64,000 bases of DNA from Caballeronia sordidicola (GTDB lineage: Bacteria; Pseudomonadota; Gammaproteobacteria; Burkholderiales; Burkholderiaceae): positions 56,550 to 120,549 of the forward strand of contig NZ_MTHB01000041.1 of assembly GCF_002220365.1 (NCBI RefSeq), given 5' to 3'. Every line of letters starts with the position of its first letter. The stretch's first letter is position 1. The notes below the pieces were generated by a model. That model was not told the DNA's origin. It worked only from the letters and a program-made list of their open reading frames with translations, and made no database searches. Made by a program: the position numbers and the translations under genes. Shown one piece after another: positions 42,571 to 53,695 of the stretch.

Positions 42571-42606
42571 AAGCCGTTTTCAACGAAGGTTGAAAACGGC
42601 TTTTTT
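42571..42606 (+). terminator. Intrinsic terminator after ppsR
   Basis: 12-bp stem GCCGTTTTCAAC (42573-42584) / GTTGAAAACGGC (42589-42600), GAAG loop, six T. It also lies just past the convergent trmH-family gene and may serve both. Confidence 0.93.
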
Positions 42607-42632
42607 GCGAACTCACGCGACGGCCATCGCGA

Positions 42633-43418
42633 CTATCGGCGTTGCTGCCGGCACTGTTCAAAGATGCAAATCGCAGCAGCCGCCGCCACATTCAGCGACT
42701 CCATGCCGCCCGGCTGGGGAATGGTCACCCGAAGCGTCGCGTGGTCGCGCCAGAATGGCGAGACGCCCGCGCCTTCGTTGCCCATGACCCAGGCCACAGG
42801 CCCTGACAAATCGGTATCGTAGATCGCTTTTGCGCCGTGCGAATCAGTGATGGTCACCCGCACCTCGGGCGCGAGTCGCGACAATAACTCCGCCGGTTCG
42901 ACGTCCTCATAAATGCCGAGCAGGAAATGCGCGCCCATACCCGCCCTCAGCACCTTCGATGACCACGCGAACACCGTCCCGGGTACGCAAAACACATGCT
43001 GAACGCCGGCCGCTGCGGCGCTCCGCAAGATGGATCCGACATTGCCGGCATCCTGGATACCATCGAGAACCAGACACGTCCCAGTGATGCGTTCGGGCAA
43101 CGATGGCGCGATTTTCTCGACCAGCAACACCATCCCCACACCATGCACGACACTCGATAGTTGTCCGAACAAAGCATCGGGCAACGTATAAACATGCGCA
43201 GGATCGATCCGGCCGACAATCTGCCGCGCTTCATCGTGCTCAAGCGCACCCTCGGTCACAACGCACGTCTCTGGCTGCCCTTCCGCGTCGAGATAAGCAC
43301 TGGCGAGATGCAGCCCTTCGAGCAAAGCGTGGCCACTGCGGCGCTGCTGCGAGGTCGATCCGGCGAGCGCCTTCAGGCGCTTGTAAAGCGGGTTATCCCG
43401 CGAGGTAATGGATTTCAC
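42633..43418 (-). CDS. TrmH/SpoU-family RNA 2'-O-ribose methyltransferase
   Basis: 261 residues. SpoU motifs in order: DGIQDAGNVGSILRSAAA (motif 1), AWVMGNEGAGVS (motif 2) and IPQPGGMESLNVAAAAAI (motif 3), which form the SAM-binding trefoil knot; the N-terminal part is the substrate-binding domain. The RNA target is not deducible. Starts at GTG 43418 without a clear ribosome-binding site, 11 bases after rnhB, as the last gene of the long minus-strand operon. Confidence 0.92.
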   Translation of the reverse strand: MKSITSRDNPLYKRLKALAGSTSQQRRSGHALLEGLHLASAYLDAEGQPETCVVTEGALEHDEARQIVGRIDPAHVYTLPDALFGQLSSVVHGVGMVLLVEKIAPSLPERITGTCLVLDGIQDAGNVGSILRSAAAAGVQHVFCVPGTVFAWSSKVLRAGMGAHFLLGIYEDVEPAELLSRLAPEVRVTITDSHGAKAIYDTDLSGPVAWVMGNEGAGVSPFWRDHATLRVTIPQPGGMESLNVAAAAAICIFEQCRQQRR

Positions 43419-43429
43419 GTGGGGAGAAT

Positions 43430-44167
43430 TCAGAACGGAGGAGCGTCGACGCCTTGCTCCGCGGCAGCCGCTTCAAGCACCCCGGCCGCAACAACCGGCA
43501 ACGCCGTGCCCAAGCGCGCATGCGCCTCACGAACAGGCGCAAACGAACGCCGATGATGCTCGCAAGGCCCGTGTTCAAGCAACGCCCTCAGGTGCTGCGG
43601 CGTGCCGTAACCGGCGTGGGCATCGAAACCATAAACGGGGTGAACTTCGTGCAATTGCAGCAGCATCCGGTCGCGCGTGACTTTGGCCAGAATGGAAGCC
43701 GCCGAAATCTGCGCGATCAACGCGTCGCCGCCAATAACAGCCACCGAGCGCATCGACAACTGGGGACACCGGTTACCGTCGATCTTCGCGACCGTCGGCG
43801 TAACCGACAGCCCTTCCACGGCGCGTTTCATCGCGAGCATGGTGGCATGGAGAATGTTGATCGTGTCGATTTCGTCGACCGTCGCCGAAGCCACGCTATA
43901 GGCCAGCGCACGGTCGATGATCTTCTCGTACAACTCCTCGCGCTTCTTGGCGCTCAGCACCTTCGAGTCATCGAGTCCGCGAATCTTGGGTTTCGATGGA
44001 TCGAAGATCACCGCCGCCGCAACCACGGGACCCGCCAGCGGGCCACGGCCGGCTTCGTCCACGCCGCAAATGACGTCGGACGGCATGTCGACGTCGAAGT
44101 CGAACGCAGGCTGCAGTGCTTGCCGCCCCGCGCGCCGTACCACGCCTTTCACGACGATCTTCGCCAT
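43430..44167 (-). CDS. rnhB: Ribonuclease HII
   Basis: 245 residues. Catalytic [11 protein letters not shown] (Asp37, Glu38), IDGNRCP with the third acidic residue, and [10 protein letters not shown]. Removes ribonucleotides and RNA primers from DNA. It has an N-terminal extension and a C-terminal tail beyond the usual core, both common in Burkholderia. The start ATG shares its first base with the lpxB stop (TAATG). Confidence 0.95.
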   Translation of the reverse strand: MAKIVVKGVVRRAGRQALQPAFDFDVDMPSDVICGVDEAGRGPLAGPVVAAAVIFDPSKPKIRGLDDSKVLSAKKREELYEKIIDRALAYSVASATVDEIDTINILHATMLAMKRAVEGLSVTPTVAKIDGNRCPQLSMRSVAVIGGDALIAQISAASILAKVTRDRMLLQLHEVHPVYGFDAHAGYGTPQHLRALLEHGPCEHHRRSFAPVREAHARLGTALPVVAAGVLEAAAAEQGVDAPPF

Positions 44168-45333
44168 TACCGCGGCCTCCTCGTTTCCAGCACCTGCGCC
44201 ACGGCCTGCGCAGCGCGTTGAGCCGTGTTCTGACGCAGCGCGTGATGCATTTCCGTGAAGATTTCCGTCAGTGTCGCGCGGTTCGCATCGTCATTCAACT
44301 GTTTCAGCGTGGCGTCGGCAAGCGCTTCGGGCGTGGCGAAATGCTGGAGAATCTCCGGCACGACAAACCGCCCGGCCAGAATATTCGGCAAGCCGACATA
44401 CGGCAAATAACCCTGCCGCTGCATGATCTGGCCCGTCAGCCAAGGCACCTTGTACGAGATGACCATCGGCTTTTTAAGCAGCGCTGCTTCCAGCGTCACG
44501 GTGCCGCTCTTGACCAGGATGGCGTCGGCGGCAGTCATCGCCACCTGAGCCTTGCCTTCAGTGATCGTCAGCGCGAGATTCGGATGCGCGGCAACCAGCG
44601 GCTGCAGCAATTCGCGCAACGCAGCAGTCGCCGCCGGCATCACGAAACGCACACCGGGTTCGCGAAGCTGCATGAGCTCCATCGCGTCGAAAAAGGTCGG
44701 GCCGATCAGCGCGATCTCGGAACGCCGGCTACCGGGCAACACCGCGATGATCGGGCCGCCCTCCGCCAAGCCCAATGCGCGGCGCGCGCCTTCAACGTCA
44801 GGCACGAGCGGGATTTCATCGGCGAGCGGATGGCCCACGTAGGTGGACGCAATGCCCGCCTTCTCCATCAGCGCCGGTTCGAACGGGAACACGCACAGCA
44901 TGTGATCGACAGCTTTGACGATCTTCTTGATCCGTCCGCCGCGCCACGCCCAGATCGACGGACACACGAAATGCACTGTCGGAATACCGGCGTCGCGCAA
45001 CGCGTGTTCGAGACCAAAATTGAAATCGGGCGCATCCACGCCGATAAACACCGACGGCGGCTCCGCGAGCAGTTGCCGCTTGAGCTCGTTGCGAATGCCC
45101 AGGATCTCGGGAATATGCTTGAGCGCTTCGACATAACCCCGCACCGTCAGCTTGTCCATCGGCCAGTGGGCGTCGAAACCCGCGGCCGTCATGCGTGGAC
45201 CGCCGATCCCGTTGAACTGCGTGCCGGCCGGCAAACGCTCGTTCAAGCCCTCAAGCAGGGAAGCCGCGAGCAGATCGCCTGACGGCTCGCCCGCCACCAT
45301 CGCAACGCGCAGGGGGGCGGGGGCCAGCGTCAT
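44167..45333 (-). CDS. lpxB: Lipid-A-disaccharide synthase
   Basis: 388 residues. GT19 glycosyltransferase: [15 protein letters not shown] at the N-terminus, [25 protein letters not shown] and LPGSRRSEI. Condenses UDP-2,3-diacylglucosamine with lipid X in the Raetz pathway. ATG 45333 chosen; an in-frame TTG at 45348 would overlap lpxA by four bases. Confidence 0.95.
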   Translation of the reverse strand: MTLAPAPLRVAMVAGEPSGDLLAASLLEGLNERLPAGTQFNGIGGPRMTAAGFDAHWPMDKLTVRGYVEALKHIPEILGIRNELKRQLLAEPPSVFIGVDAPDFNFGLEHALRDAGIPTVHFVCPSIWAWRGGRIKKIVKAVDHMLCVFPFEPALMEKAGIASTYVGHPLADEIPLVPDVEGARRALGLAEGGPIIAVLPGSRRSEIALIGPTFFDAMELMQLREPGVRFVMPAATAALRELLQPLVAAHPNLALTITEGKAQVAMTAADAILVKSGTVTLEAALLKKPMVISYKVPWLTGQIMQRQGYLPYVGLPNILAGRFVVPEILQHFATPEALADATLKQLNDDANRATLTEIFTEMHHALRQNTAQRAAQAVAQVLETRRPR

Positions 45334-45344
45334 CGAGCGCTCGG

Positions 45345-46133
45345 TCAACGGATGATGCCGCGCTGCGAGGCGTCGATAAAATCGGCCAGCGCCGTGACGG
45401 GCGCGTCGCCGTCTCCACCTGCGGAAGCGAGTTCACGTAATTGCACTTTCGCTTCTTCCAGCGTCGCGCCGCTCTTGTACACCACGCGATACGCCGAACG
45501 CAGCGCCGAAATAGCCTCAGCCGAGAAGCCACGGCGACGCAGCCCTTCCACGTTGATACCGTGCGGCTCAGCCTTGTTACCGGCGGCGATCACGAACGGA
45601 GGGATGTCCTGCACGAGCGCGGACGCACCGCCCAGCATGGAATGCGCGCCAATGCGCACGAACTGATGCACGCCCGACATGCCGCCGACAATGGCATGGT
45701 CGCCAATGATCACGTGACCTGCCAGTTGCGCGTTGCTCGACATGACGATGTTGCTGCCAAGCTGGCAATCATGCCCTACGTGCACGTAGGCCATGATCCA
45801 GTTGTCGTCGCCGATGGTGGTCACGCCTGTATCCTGCACCGTGCCGGTATGAATGGTGGTGAATTCGCGGATAGTGTTGCGCTCGCCGATCACAAGCCGG
45901 GTGGGCTCGTCCTTGTACTTCATGTCCTGCGGCCGGCCGCCGACGGATGCGTAGTGGCCGATGCGGTTGTCGCTACCCAGGACCGTATGGCCTTCGATTA
46001 TGCTGTGCGAACCAATAGTCGTGCGCGCGCCAATTTGCACGTGCTGGCCGACGATCGCGTATGGACCGACTTCGACGGATTCGTCGAGCTGCGCGCCCGG
46101 CTCGATGATCGCGGTAGGGTGAATCTTGCTCAT
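45345..46133 (-). CDS. lpxA: UDP-N-acetylglucosamine acyltransferase
   Basis: 262 residues. Left-handed beta helix of hexapeptide repeats ([20 protein letters not shown]..), catalytic His in [12 protein letters not shown] and a helical C-terminal domain. First step of lipid A synthesis. Sits between fabZ and lpxB as in most proteobacteria. Confidence 0.96.
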   Translation of the reverse strand: MSKIHPTAIIEPGAQLDESVEVGPYAIVGQHVQIGARTTIGSHSIIEGHTVLGSDNRIGHYASVGGRPQDMKYKDEPTRLVIGERNTIREFTTIHTGTVQDTGVTTIGDDNWIMAYVHVGHDCQLGSNIVMSSNAQLAGHVIIGDHAIVGGMSGVHQFVRIGAHSMLGGASALVQDIPPFVIAAGNKAEPHGINVEGLRRRGFSAEAISALRSAYRVVYKSGATLEEAKVQLRELASAGGDGDAPVTALADFIDASQRGIIR

Positions 46134-46212
46134 GCGCCCTCGCTTGGTGTTCAGTTGCTTGGTTTGCCGCGCCGGCTAAGGCACGGCTCGCGTCACTTAG
46201 GCACGGCTCGCG

Positions 46213-46686
46213 TCACTTCGGGTCGGCGGCCGTGTTTTTCACGGTGCACATCAACTCGGCTTCGGCTGCTACTGCACCGTCCACTTCGGCACGTGCGCTG
46301 AATTTCCAGATGCCGCGCATGTAGCGCTCGAAGTTCACGTTCAGGATCAACTGGTCGCCGGGTTCGACCACGCGCTTGAAGCGTGCCCGGTCGATGCCTA
46401 CGAAGTAATACAGAGTGGTTTCCGGGTCGTGCGGCTCCTTCTCCTCGGCGAACGTCAGCAGCGCGGCTGCCTGCGCAAGCGCTTCGAGAATCAGCACGCC
46501 AGGCATCACAGGCCGTGTCGGGAAGTGACCCTGAAAATACGGCTCGTTGATCGACACGTTCTTCAGCGCTTTGATGCTCTTATGCGGCGTGAGTTCGAGT
46601 ACTCGGTCGACGAGCAGGATCGGATACCGATGCGGCAGCAACGTGAGAATCTTGTGGATGTCTAGATTGATTTTTTCGGTGCTCAT
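46213..46686 (-). CDS. fabZ: 3-hydroxyacyl-ACP dehydratase
   Basis: 157 residues, hot-dog fold. Active-site His in [20 protein letters not shown] and [12 protein letters not shown] near the start. Supplies unsaturated acyl chains for phospholipids and balances hydroxyacyl use with LpxA/LpxD, next to which it lies. Start at ATG 46686. Confidence 0.96.
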   Translation of the reverse strand: MSTEKINLDIHKILTLLPHRYPILLVDRVLELTPHKSIKALKNVSINEPYFQGHFPTRPVMPGVLILEALAQAAALLTFAEEKEPHDPETTLYYFVGIDRARFKRVVEPGDQLILNVNFERYMRGIWKFSARAEVDGAVAAEAELMCTVKNTAADPK

Positions 46687-46808
46687 AGTCGTTCTGCTCG
46701 CGCGCTTCACAGCGCGGGTGTTGACTGCGAAACCGCTCGTTAGCTCGTTACTCGTTGATAAGCAACAAACAACAAGCGGCTTCGCGTGGGATGCCGGTAT
46801 TTACCGTC

Positions 46809-47936
46809 TTAATGCTTGCCTGAAGTGCTGTCCGGGATGTTATCCGCGGTGTTATCCGGGTGAGTGCCCGCAGCTACGGCCGCTTCGAGCGTCTTGATGC
46901 GTTCGCGCAACTTGTCCAGATTACGCACAATGGCAGCGCTTTTGTTCCAGTCGGCGTGATTCACGGCGGGGAACGCGCTGGTGTACATACCCGGCTTCAG
47001 CAGCGACTTCGACACGCCGGACTGGGCCGTGACGATCACGTAGTCCGCCAGCGTCACGTGGCCCGCAATGCCCACCGCGCCGCCGATCATGCAGTGCCGT
47101 CCAATGTTCGTGCTGCCCGCAATGCCCGCGCAGCCTGCAATCACCGTGTAGGCGCCGATCCGGCAGTTATGCCCGATCTGGACCAGATTATCGATCTTCA
47201 CGCCTTCCTCGATCACCGTATCGGCCATTGCGCCCCGGTCGATCGTCGTGTTCGCGCCGATCTCCACGTCCTCTGCCACGACCACGGCGCCGACTTGCGG
47301 AATCTTGACCCAGTTGCCGGTGCGCGCGTCGCCGTCGCCGGCAAAATCCGGAGCAAAACCAAAACCGTCTGCACCGATCACCGCGCCGGCATGCACGATC
47401 ACGCGCGCCCCGAGCTTACAGCCATGATAGACGCTCACGTGGGGATAGAGATGAACGTCGTCAGCCAGCTTGACGCCCTGGCCGATCGTCACGCCCGCAT
47501 CCAGCTTCACGCGCTCGCCAATCTCGGCGCCCGCTTCCACGCTCACGTGCGGCCCGATCACGGCACTGGCCGCCACCTTCGCGCCGGGATGGATAAACGC
47601 CGTGGGATGCACGCCGGGTTCAACCGGCGGCGTCGCGAGGTCGATGAAAGCCTGCGCCACACGCGCAAAATAAGCGTAGGGATTCGCTGTGACGATGAAG
47701 TTACGCCCTTCCGGCGACGTCACTTTTTCCAGGTCTGCTGGCGAAATCAATACCCCACCGGCCTGAGTGCTTTCCACTTGAGACAAATATTTCTGGTTCG
47801 CGAGAAAGGCGAGTTGCGTGGGGCCGGCTTTGTCGAGCGGCGCGAGGCCGTTCACGCGATGCGCTGCATCGCCCGCTATGTCTCCACCGAAGCGCTCGGT
47901 CAGTTCACCAAGCGTGATCGCACTGTCTGATGCCAT
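46809..47936 (-). CDS. lpxD: UDP-3-O-(3-hydroxyacyl)glucosamine N-acyltransferase
   Basis: 375 residues. N-terminal uridine-binding domain (to about 100), hexapeptide-repeat beta helix with the catalytic His region ([14 protein letters not shown]), then a C-terminal helix and a 20-residue polar tail rich in Asp/Thr/Asn. Third committed step of lipid A synthesis. Confidence 0.96.
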   Translation of the reverse strand: MASDSAITLGELTERFGGDIAGDAAHRVNGLAPLDKAGPTQLAFLANQKYLSQVESTQAGGVLISPADLEKVTSPEGRNFIVTANPYAYFARVAQAFIDLATPPVEPGVHPTAFIHPGAKVAASAVIGPHVSVEAGAEIGERVKLDAGVTIGQGVKLADDVHLYPHVSVYHGCKLGARVIVHAGAVIGADGFGFAPDFAGDGDARTGNWVKIPQVGAVVVAEDVEIGANTTIDRGAMADTVIEEGVKIDNLVQIGHNCRIGAYTVIAGCAGIAGSTNIGRHCMIGGAVGIAGHVTLADYVIVTAQSGVSKSLLKPGMYTSAFPAVNHADWNKSAAIVRNLDKLRERIKTLEAAVAAGTHPDNTADNIPDSTSGKH

Positions 47937-47952
47937 CCGGTACCGCTCCCGA

Positions 47953-48528
47953 TCAGTTCGAACTACTAGCTGGATTGGCAGACAGGCTCGCCTGATTTGC
48001 GGCCAGCGCCTTCAGCACCTGATCGGTGATATCGATGCGCGGACTGACGTACACCGCCTCCTGCACGATCAGGTCGTAATGCTGCGCTTCCGCAATCTGC
48101 TTGATGACCTTGTTGGCCTTGTCCAGCACGGCAGCAAGCTCTTCGTTGCGCCGCTGATTCAGGTCTTCGCGAAATTCGCGTTGTTTGCGCTGGAAGTCCT
48201 GATCGGCCTGCGACAACTCGCGTTGCTTGGCAGCACGGTCGGCAGGTGCCATGCCTGCGCCGTTCTTGTCCATTGCGTCCGACAGGGTCTTCAGGCCCGC
48301 TGCCATGTCCTGCAGCGCCTTGTCTCGCTTTGAAAACTCTCTTTCGAGCTTCGTCTGCGCCGCCTTCGCCGCTGCTGACTCACGCAAGATGCGATCGGAG
48401 TTGACGGCTGCAATCCGGGTCTCCTGCGCCTCTGCCTTGGCGGCACCCGTCAGGCCGAGCGCCACCGACATGACAAGCGCCAACGCTACATGTTTAGAAA
48501 GCTTACCGGTTCGCAAAGTCTTCCTCAC
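47953..48528 (-). CDS. skp: OmpH/Skp-family periplasmic chaperone
   Basis: 191 residues. Signal peptide ending near AEAQE (residue 35), then a long charged helical region ([43 protein letters not shown]) that forms the Skp tentacles. Carries unfolded outer-membrane proteins to BamA, encoded directly upstream. Starts at GTG 48528. Confidence 0.93.
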   Translation of the reverse strand: MRKTLRTGKLSKHVALALVMSVALGLTGAAKAEAQETRIAAVNSDRILRESAAAKAAQTKLEREFSKRDKALQDMAAGLKTLSDAMDKNGAGMAPADRAAKQRELSQADQDFQRKQREFREDLNQRRNEELAAVLDKANKVIKQIAEAQHYDLIVQEAVYVSPRIDITDQVLKALAANQASLSANPASSSN

Positions 48529-48665
48529 GTTACTTATTTACACCACTGACTTATCTTGCTCAATCAAGTCGCTGAATCAGGTTACGAAGTCAAGCCACTG
48601 TGTCAGGCACCCCAGCTCCGCGACAAGAGCGGAAAACCGGGCCACCGACACATCCCGATCGCGGT

Positions 48666-50978
48666 TTAGAACGCCGTACCGATCTGGAACTGGAACTTCT
48701 GATACTGGTCGCCGGCATGCTTCGTCACCGGGAAACCCAAGCTCAACTTGAGCGGGCCGATCGGCGAGATCCAGGCCAAGCCGAAACCGTAACCATACCG
48801 CAGGCCGTTCGCACCCGTGCTGGTGCCGCCCTGACCCGGATCGCCCCAGACGTTACCGCCGTCAAGGAAGGTAAAGACGCGCAGCGTGCGGTCATAACCC
48901 GTACCCGGCAACGGGAAGGTCAACTCGATGTTGCCCACCGCCATGCGCGAACCGCCGATCGGGTCTCCCGTGGTCGTGTCACGCGGACCCAGCGAACTCG
49001 GTTCATAGCCGCGAACCGAGCCGATACCGCCGGCATAGTAGTTCTTGAAAATCGGGTACGTCTGGCCTTGCAGGCCCTTACCGTAGCCGCCTTGCAAGTT
49101 CAGGCCGAGCACGAAGCCGCGCGCGAACGAGTAGTAGTACTGCGCCTGAGCGTCCACCTTGACGTACGTCGTGTTACCCGCCGGCGTGCCGTATTCAGCG
49201 TTCGTCTGCGTGTAATAACCGCGGCTCGGGACCAATGCGCTGTCACGATTGTCACGCGACCAGCCAACCGTCACCGGCACGTTGTTCACTACGCGGCCGA
49301 ATTCCTTCACGTAGTCGATATAGCTTTGCGGCGTAGCGGAATCAATATCGAGCGTGTTCTGCTCGAGGCCCGCGCCGAAGTACACCGTGTCCTGCTCCGA
49401 GAACGGAATGCCGAACTTCAAATCACCACCGACGGTAACGATCTTGAAACTGGAATCCGTGGAGTAATACAGCGGCTGATACGTGCGGTAGTACAGGTCG
49501 GTAATACGCTTGATGCCGTCGATGGTGAAGTACGGATCGACTTGCGTCACCGTCAATGTCCGGTACGTCTTGGCCGTATTGATGTTGACCGAGAGGCTGG
49601 TACCCGAACCGAACACGTTGTCCTGCGACACGCCCGCTGACAGCACTACCTTGTCGGTCGACGAAAAACCCGCGCCGAGCGTAATCGCGCCGGTCGGCTT
49701 TTCCGTGACTTTCACGTCCACGTCCACCTGGTCGTTCGTCCCTTCGACCGGGATGGTGGTCACGTCGACATCGGTGAAGTAACCGAGACGATTCACGCGA
49801 TCCTTCGACAACGCCAGCCGGCTCGAATCGAACCACGAGCTTTCGAGCTGACGCATTTCCCGGCGCACCACTTCGTCACGTGTACGCGTATTGCCGACGA
49901 TGTTCACGCGCCGCACATACACGCGACGGCTCGGATCCACATTCAGCGTCAGGTCGACCGTGTGATCGGCCTGATTGATCTGCGGCTGTGCGTTGACCTG
50001 TGCGAACGCGTAGCCATATTCACCGAGCTTGTCGACGATAGCCTTTGTGGTCGCCTGCAGCTTTTCAGCCGAGAAACGGTCACCCGGTTTGATCTTGATG
50101 AGCTTCGTCAGCTCGGCCTGGCGGTCGAGCAGATTGCCCGAGAGCTTGATCGCGCTGATCTTGTACGGTTCGCCTTCGTGCAGCGCAATCGTCAGGTACA
50201 TGTCCTTCTTGTCGGGCGAGATGGACACCTGCGTCGAGTCGATGTTGAACTCGAGATAACCGCGATTCAGGTAGTACGAGCGTACGTTTTCGAGGTCGCC
50301 CGTGAGCTTGTCCTTCGCGTACAAATCGTTCTTCGTGTACCACGAGAACCAGTTCGGCGTGGACAACTGCATCTCGTCGCGCAGCGTGCTCGTGCTGACC
50401 GCCTTGTTGCCGATGAAGTTGATCTGGCGGATCTTCGCGCTCGGACCTTCCGCCACCGAGAACAGGATTTGCACGCGGTTACGGTCAACCGGCGTGACGG
50501 TGGTCGTGACTTCGGCCGCGTAGAACCCGCGCGTCAGGTACTGGCGCTTGAGTTCCTGCTCGGCTTTGTCGACAAGCGCCTTGTCGTACGAGCGGCCCTG
50601 CGACAAGCCTACCGCGCGCAACGCCTTCGCCAGGTTGTCCTTTTCGAACTCGTGGATCCCGGAGAAGTCGATTTGCGAAATGGCCGGACGCTCCTGCACC
50701 TGCACCACCACCACGTTGCCCTGTGTGGCGATCTGGACGTCGTTGAAGAAGCCCGTTGCATACAGCGCGCGAATTGCCTCGGAGGCTTTGTCGTCGGTGA
50801 ACGTGTCGCCCTGCTTGATAGGCAAGTAGGCGAAAACCGAACCGGGTTCAATGCGCTGAAGGCCGTCAATCCGGATGTCCTGCACGACAAACGGCGTTGT
50901 CGCGTGCGCCGCCATTCCGGTTGCGGCCAATGCTGCGGCCACAGCCGACTTAGGAACAAAGCGATGAGGTTTGAACAA
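48666..50978 (-). CDS. bamA: Outer-membrane protein assembly factor BamA
   Basis: 770 residues. Signal peptide (to about 27, ending AAHA), five POTRA domains (about 30-430) and a 16-strand barrel with the conserved IGGSRMAVGNIEL and VRGYEPSSLGPRD regions, ending FQIGTAF with the C-terminal Phe. Inserts beta-barrel proteins into the outer membrane. The start is a TTG at 50978 with GGGGAAG upstream; no ATG gives an intact signal peptide. Confidence 0.96.
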   Translation of the reverse strand: MFKPHRFVPKSAVAAALAATGMAAHATTPFVVQDIRIDGLQRIEPGSVFAYLPIKQGDTFTDDKASEAIRALYATGFFNDVQIATQGNVVVVQVQERPAISQIDFSGIHEFEKDNLAKALRAVGLSQGRSYDKALVDKAEQELKRQYLTRGFYAAEVTTTVTPVDRNRVQILFSVAEGPSAKIRQINFIGNKAVSTSTLRDEMQLSTPNWFSWYTKNDLYAKDKLTGDLENVRSYYLNRGYLEFNIDSTQVSISPDKKDMYLTIALHEGEPYKISAIKLSGNLLDRQAELTKLIKIKPGDRFSAEKLQATTKAIVDKLGEYGYAFAQVNAQPQINQADHTVDLTLNVDPSRRVYVRRVNIVGNTRTRDEVVRREMRQLESSWFDSSRLALSKDRVNRLGYFTDVDVTTIPVEGTNDQVDVDVKVTEKPTGAITLGAGFSSTDKVVLSAGVSQDNVFGSGTSLSVNINTAKTYRTLTVTQVDPYFTIDGIKRITDLYYRTYQPLYYSTDSSFKIVTVGGDLKFGIPFSEQDTVYFGAGLEQNTLDIDSATPQSYIDYVKEFGRVVNNVPVTVGWSRDNRDSALVPSRGYYTQTNAEYGTPAGNTTYVKVDAQAQYYYSFARGFVLGLNLQGGYGKGLQGQTYPIFKNYYAGGIGSVRGYEPSSLGPRDTTTGDPIGGSRMAVGNIELTFPLPGTGYDRTLRVFTFLDGGNVWGDPGQGGTSTGANGLRYGYGFGLAWISPIGPLKLSLGFPVTKHAGDQYQKFQFQIGTAF

Positions 50979-51078
50979 CGTGCTTCCCCAGTGTGTATAG
51001 CTGCATCAAGCCGGACGGCGTTCGTTCAAGCGCCGCCAGACAGGATGAAAAAGGATCAAGGTGAAACGGCAAGCCAGA

Positions 51079-52464
51079 TCAAAAGCGGATCAAGCGAGCA
51101 AGGTCATTAAAGAGCGCGATCATCGACAAGGCGACGATGCAAACAAGACCCGCCCGCTGCAAAACCAGCTGCCAACGATCTGACACGGCCTTGCCGGTTG
51201 CGGCTTCAACCAAATAATATAACAGATGCCCACCGTCAAGAACCGGAATCGGTAACAAGTTCAAGACGCCAAGACTGATACTCACGAGCGCGAGGAATGA
51301 AAGAAACGCCGACAATCCAAGCCGCGCGCTCTTGCCGGCGTAGTCGGCGATCGTCACCGGCCCCGAAAGATTTTTCAGCGACGCTTCGCCCGTGATCATC
51401 CGCCCGAACATGCGCAGCGAATAAATGCTGATGTCCCACGTCCGTTTGACGCCCAACTGCAGGCTTTCGACCGGACCATAACGCACATCCACTGCCGCAA
51501 TCCGGGTCGCGAGCGACGCGCCGATCCGGCCGACATCGCGATGCGTGGCAGCGTCCTGCTTGAGCTCCGGCACGATCTGCACTGCGCGCTCCACGCCGTT
51601 GCGCTCGACCGTCAGCGAGACCGGCGTACCCGGACGATGCTGCACGTAGTCGATAAAACCCATCGCGTTATCGATCTTTTTGCCGTCGATAGCGCGCAGC
51701 ACGTCACCGGCCTGCAAGCCCGCTCTTGCCGCCGCGCTGCCCGCTTCCACACCGGCTACCGCCAGCGTGCCGCCGCCCGGCTCGAAGCCGAGTTTATCCA
51801 TGAAATCCTGGTCGACGTCCTGATCGTCGATCTTGCCCACGCTCAACGGGAAATCGAACGTGCCCTCGTTCGTCCTGGCCGTCAGCACCACGCGGCGATG
51901 ATCAAATGACGCGTCAAGCAGTTTCCAGCGCAGGTCGGACCACGAGCGCACCTTGTGCGTCTCGCCACTCGCGTCACTGCTGCCCTGCACATCGCGCATT
52001 GAAACGATCGTCTCGCCGCCTTCGAAGCCCGCCTTCGCGGCAACGGTGTTGGGCGCGGGCGCCGCGAGAATCGCCGCCGGCTCGGAGACGCCCCCCGCGA
52101 ACACGCCGGCGAACAGCAAAATGGCGAGAATGAAGTTCGCTACCGGCCCCGCCACAACAATCGCGATCCGCTTGAACACCGGTTGACGGTTGAATGCGTG
52201 CGGCAAATCGGCTTCGGGAATGCTCGCTTCAGCTTCCCGTTCGTCGAGCATCTTCACGTAGCCGCCCAGCGGCAGCGCTGAGATCGTCCACTCGGTGCCG
52301 GTGCGCTTGCTGACCCATTTCACGAGCGTCTTGCCGAACCCGACCGAAAATCGCAGGACCTTCACGCCGCACAGCCGCGCGACGCTGTAATGGCCGAATT
52401 CGTGGACGACGACCAGCACGCCGATGGCCACCACAAATGCAACGATCTCGATCAGGAAGTTCAT
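51079..52464 (-). CDS. rseP: Site-2 protease RseP
   Basis: 461 residues. Zinc motif HEFGH at 21-25 in the first membrane helix, periplasmic PDZ domains (GTLAVAGVEAGSAAARAGLQAGDVLRAIDGKKI), and PVLDGGHLLYY in the third helix with the metal-ligand Asp. Cleaves anti-sigma factors such as RseA within the membrane. It does not obviously act on the NrsF proteins of this window. Confidence 0.96.
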   Translation of the reverse strand: MNFLIEIVAFVVAIGVLVVVHEFGHYSVARLCGVKVLRFSVGFGKTLVKWVSKRTGTEWTISALPLGGYVKMLDEREAEASIPEADLPHAFNRQPVFKRIAIVVAGPVANFILAILLFAGVFAGGVSEPAAILAAPAPNTVAAKAGFEGGETIVSMRDVQGSSDASGETHKVRSWSDLRWKLLDASFDHRRVVLTARTNEGTFDFPLSVGKIDDQDVDQDFMDKLGFEPGGGTLAVAGVEAGSAAARAGLQAGDVLRAIDGKKIDNAMGFIDYVQHRPGTPVSLTVERNGVERAVQIVPELKQDAATHRDVGRIGASLATRIAAVDVRYGPVESLQLGVKRTWDISIYSLRMFGRMITGEASLKNLSGPVTIADYAGKSARLGLSAFLSFLALVSISLGVLNLLPIPVLDGGHLLYYLVEAATGKAVSDRWQLVLQRAGLVCIVALSMIALFNDLARLIRF

Positions 52465-52471
52465 GGCGACC

Positions 52472-53677
52472 TCAGTGCAGGACGCGTTCGGCGTGCGGTG
52501 CGTCGGCTGTCAGCAAAGCGGCGAACTCGCCTGCCAGGCGACGCGCTTCGGCATCGGCGGCGAGCACCTCATCAAGGGTCGATGCACTGCCGTTCGGCAA
52601 CGCATTCAACACGCGCTCGACCACTTCCCCGATCGACATGAAGCCGATACGGCGAGCAAGGAACGCCTCCACCGCGACCTCGTTGGCCGCGTTGAGCGCC
52701 GCGCTCGCGGTGCCGCCAGCGTCCAGCGCCTTCAGCGCGAGCGCCAGGCACGGGAAACGCTTCAGGTCAGGCTTCTCGAAGGTGAGCGAAGCGATTTGCG
52801 CGAGATCAAGTTGCGCGACGCCCGAGTCCACACGCTCAGGAAACGCCAACGCATAGGCGATCGGCGTGCGCATGTCGGGGTTGCCGAGTTGCGCGAGCAC
52901 GGAACCGTCCGCGTACGAAACGAGCGAATGAATCACGCTTTGCGGATGGATCAGCACTTCAATGCGCGACCCCGGCACGTTGAAGAGCCAATGCGCCTCG
53001 ATCACTTCGAGGCCCTTGTTCATCATCGTGGCGGAATCGACGGAAATCTTGCGGCCCATCGCCCAGTTCGGATGCTTGCAGGCTTCGTCAGGCGTGACGT
53101 GGCGCAGCGTTGACGGTTCGCGGGTACGGAAAGGGCCGCCGGATGCCGTCAGGATGATCTTCGATACCCCGCCGTGCAGCGCCACTTCACGCGGCATGCA
53201 CTGGAACACCGCGTTGTGCTCGCTATCGACCGGCAGCAGCACCGCGCCGTTGTCGTGCACCGCATCAATGAAAATCTTGCCCGACATGACCAGCGCTTCC
53301 TTGTTGGCCAGCAGGATGCGCTTGCCCGCGCGCGCGGCAGCCAGCGTGGGCGCCAGGCCCGCAGCACCGACAATAGCGGCCACCACCGTGTCGCAGGCGG
53401 CGCTTGCCGAAACGTCCACCAGCGCTTGCGGACCGTAGCTCACCTCGGTCTTGCAGCCTTGGGCGCGCAGCGCCGCGGCAACCTTCGCGGCGGTATCGGC
53501 GTCACCGACCACCGCCACTTCCGGCTGGAATCGCACACATTGGTCGACGAGCTTGTCGCCGTTGCGATGCGCACTCAGCGCATAGACCGTGAAGCGGTCC
53601 GGGTGCCGCGCCACGACGTCGAGCGTGCTTTCGCCGATCGAGCCCGTGGATCCGAGCAGAGTCAGACGTTTTTGCAT
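52472..53677 (-). CDS. dxr: 1-deoxy-D-xylulose-5-phosphate reductoisomerase
   Basis: 401 residues. NADPH-binding [16 protein letters not shown] at the start, metal/substrate segments [21 protein letters not shown] and [23 protein letters not shown]. Commits DXP to the MEP isoprenoid pathway that feeds UppS, encoded upstream in the same operon. Confidence 0.97.
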   Translation of the reverse strand: MQKRLTLLGSTGSIGESTLDVVARHPDRFTVYALSAHRNGDKLVDQCVRFQPEVAVVGDADTAAKVAAALRAQGCKTEVSYGPQALVDVSASAACDTVVAAIVGAAGLAPTLAAARAGKRILLANKEALVMSGKIFIDAVHDNGAVLLPVDSEHNAVFQCMPREVALHGGVSKIILTASGGPFRTREPSTLRHVTPDEACKHPNWAMGRKISVDSATMMNKGLEVIEAHWLFNVPGSRIEVLIHPQSVIHSLVSYADGSVLAQLGNPDMRTPIAYALAFPERVDSGVAQLDLAQIASLTFEKPDLKRFPCLALALKALDAGGTASAALNAANEVAVEAFLARRIGFMSIGEVVERVLNALPNGSASTLDEVLAADAEARRLAGEFAALLTADAPHAERVLH

Positions 53678-53695
53678 AAATCCTTCTTTAGCCGA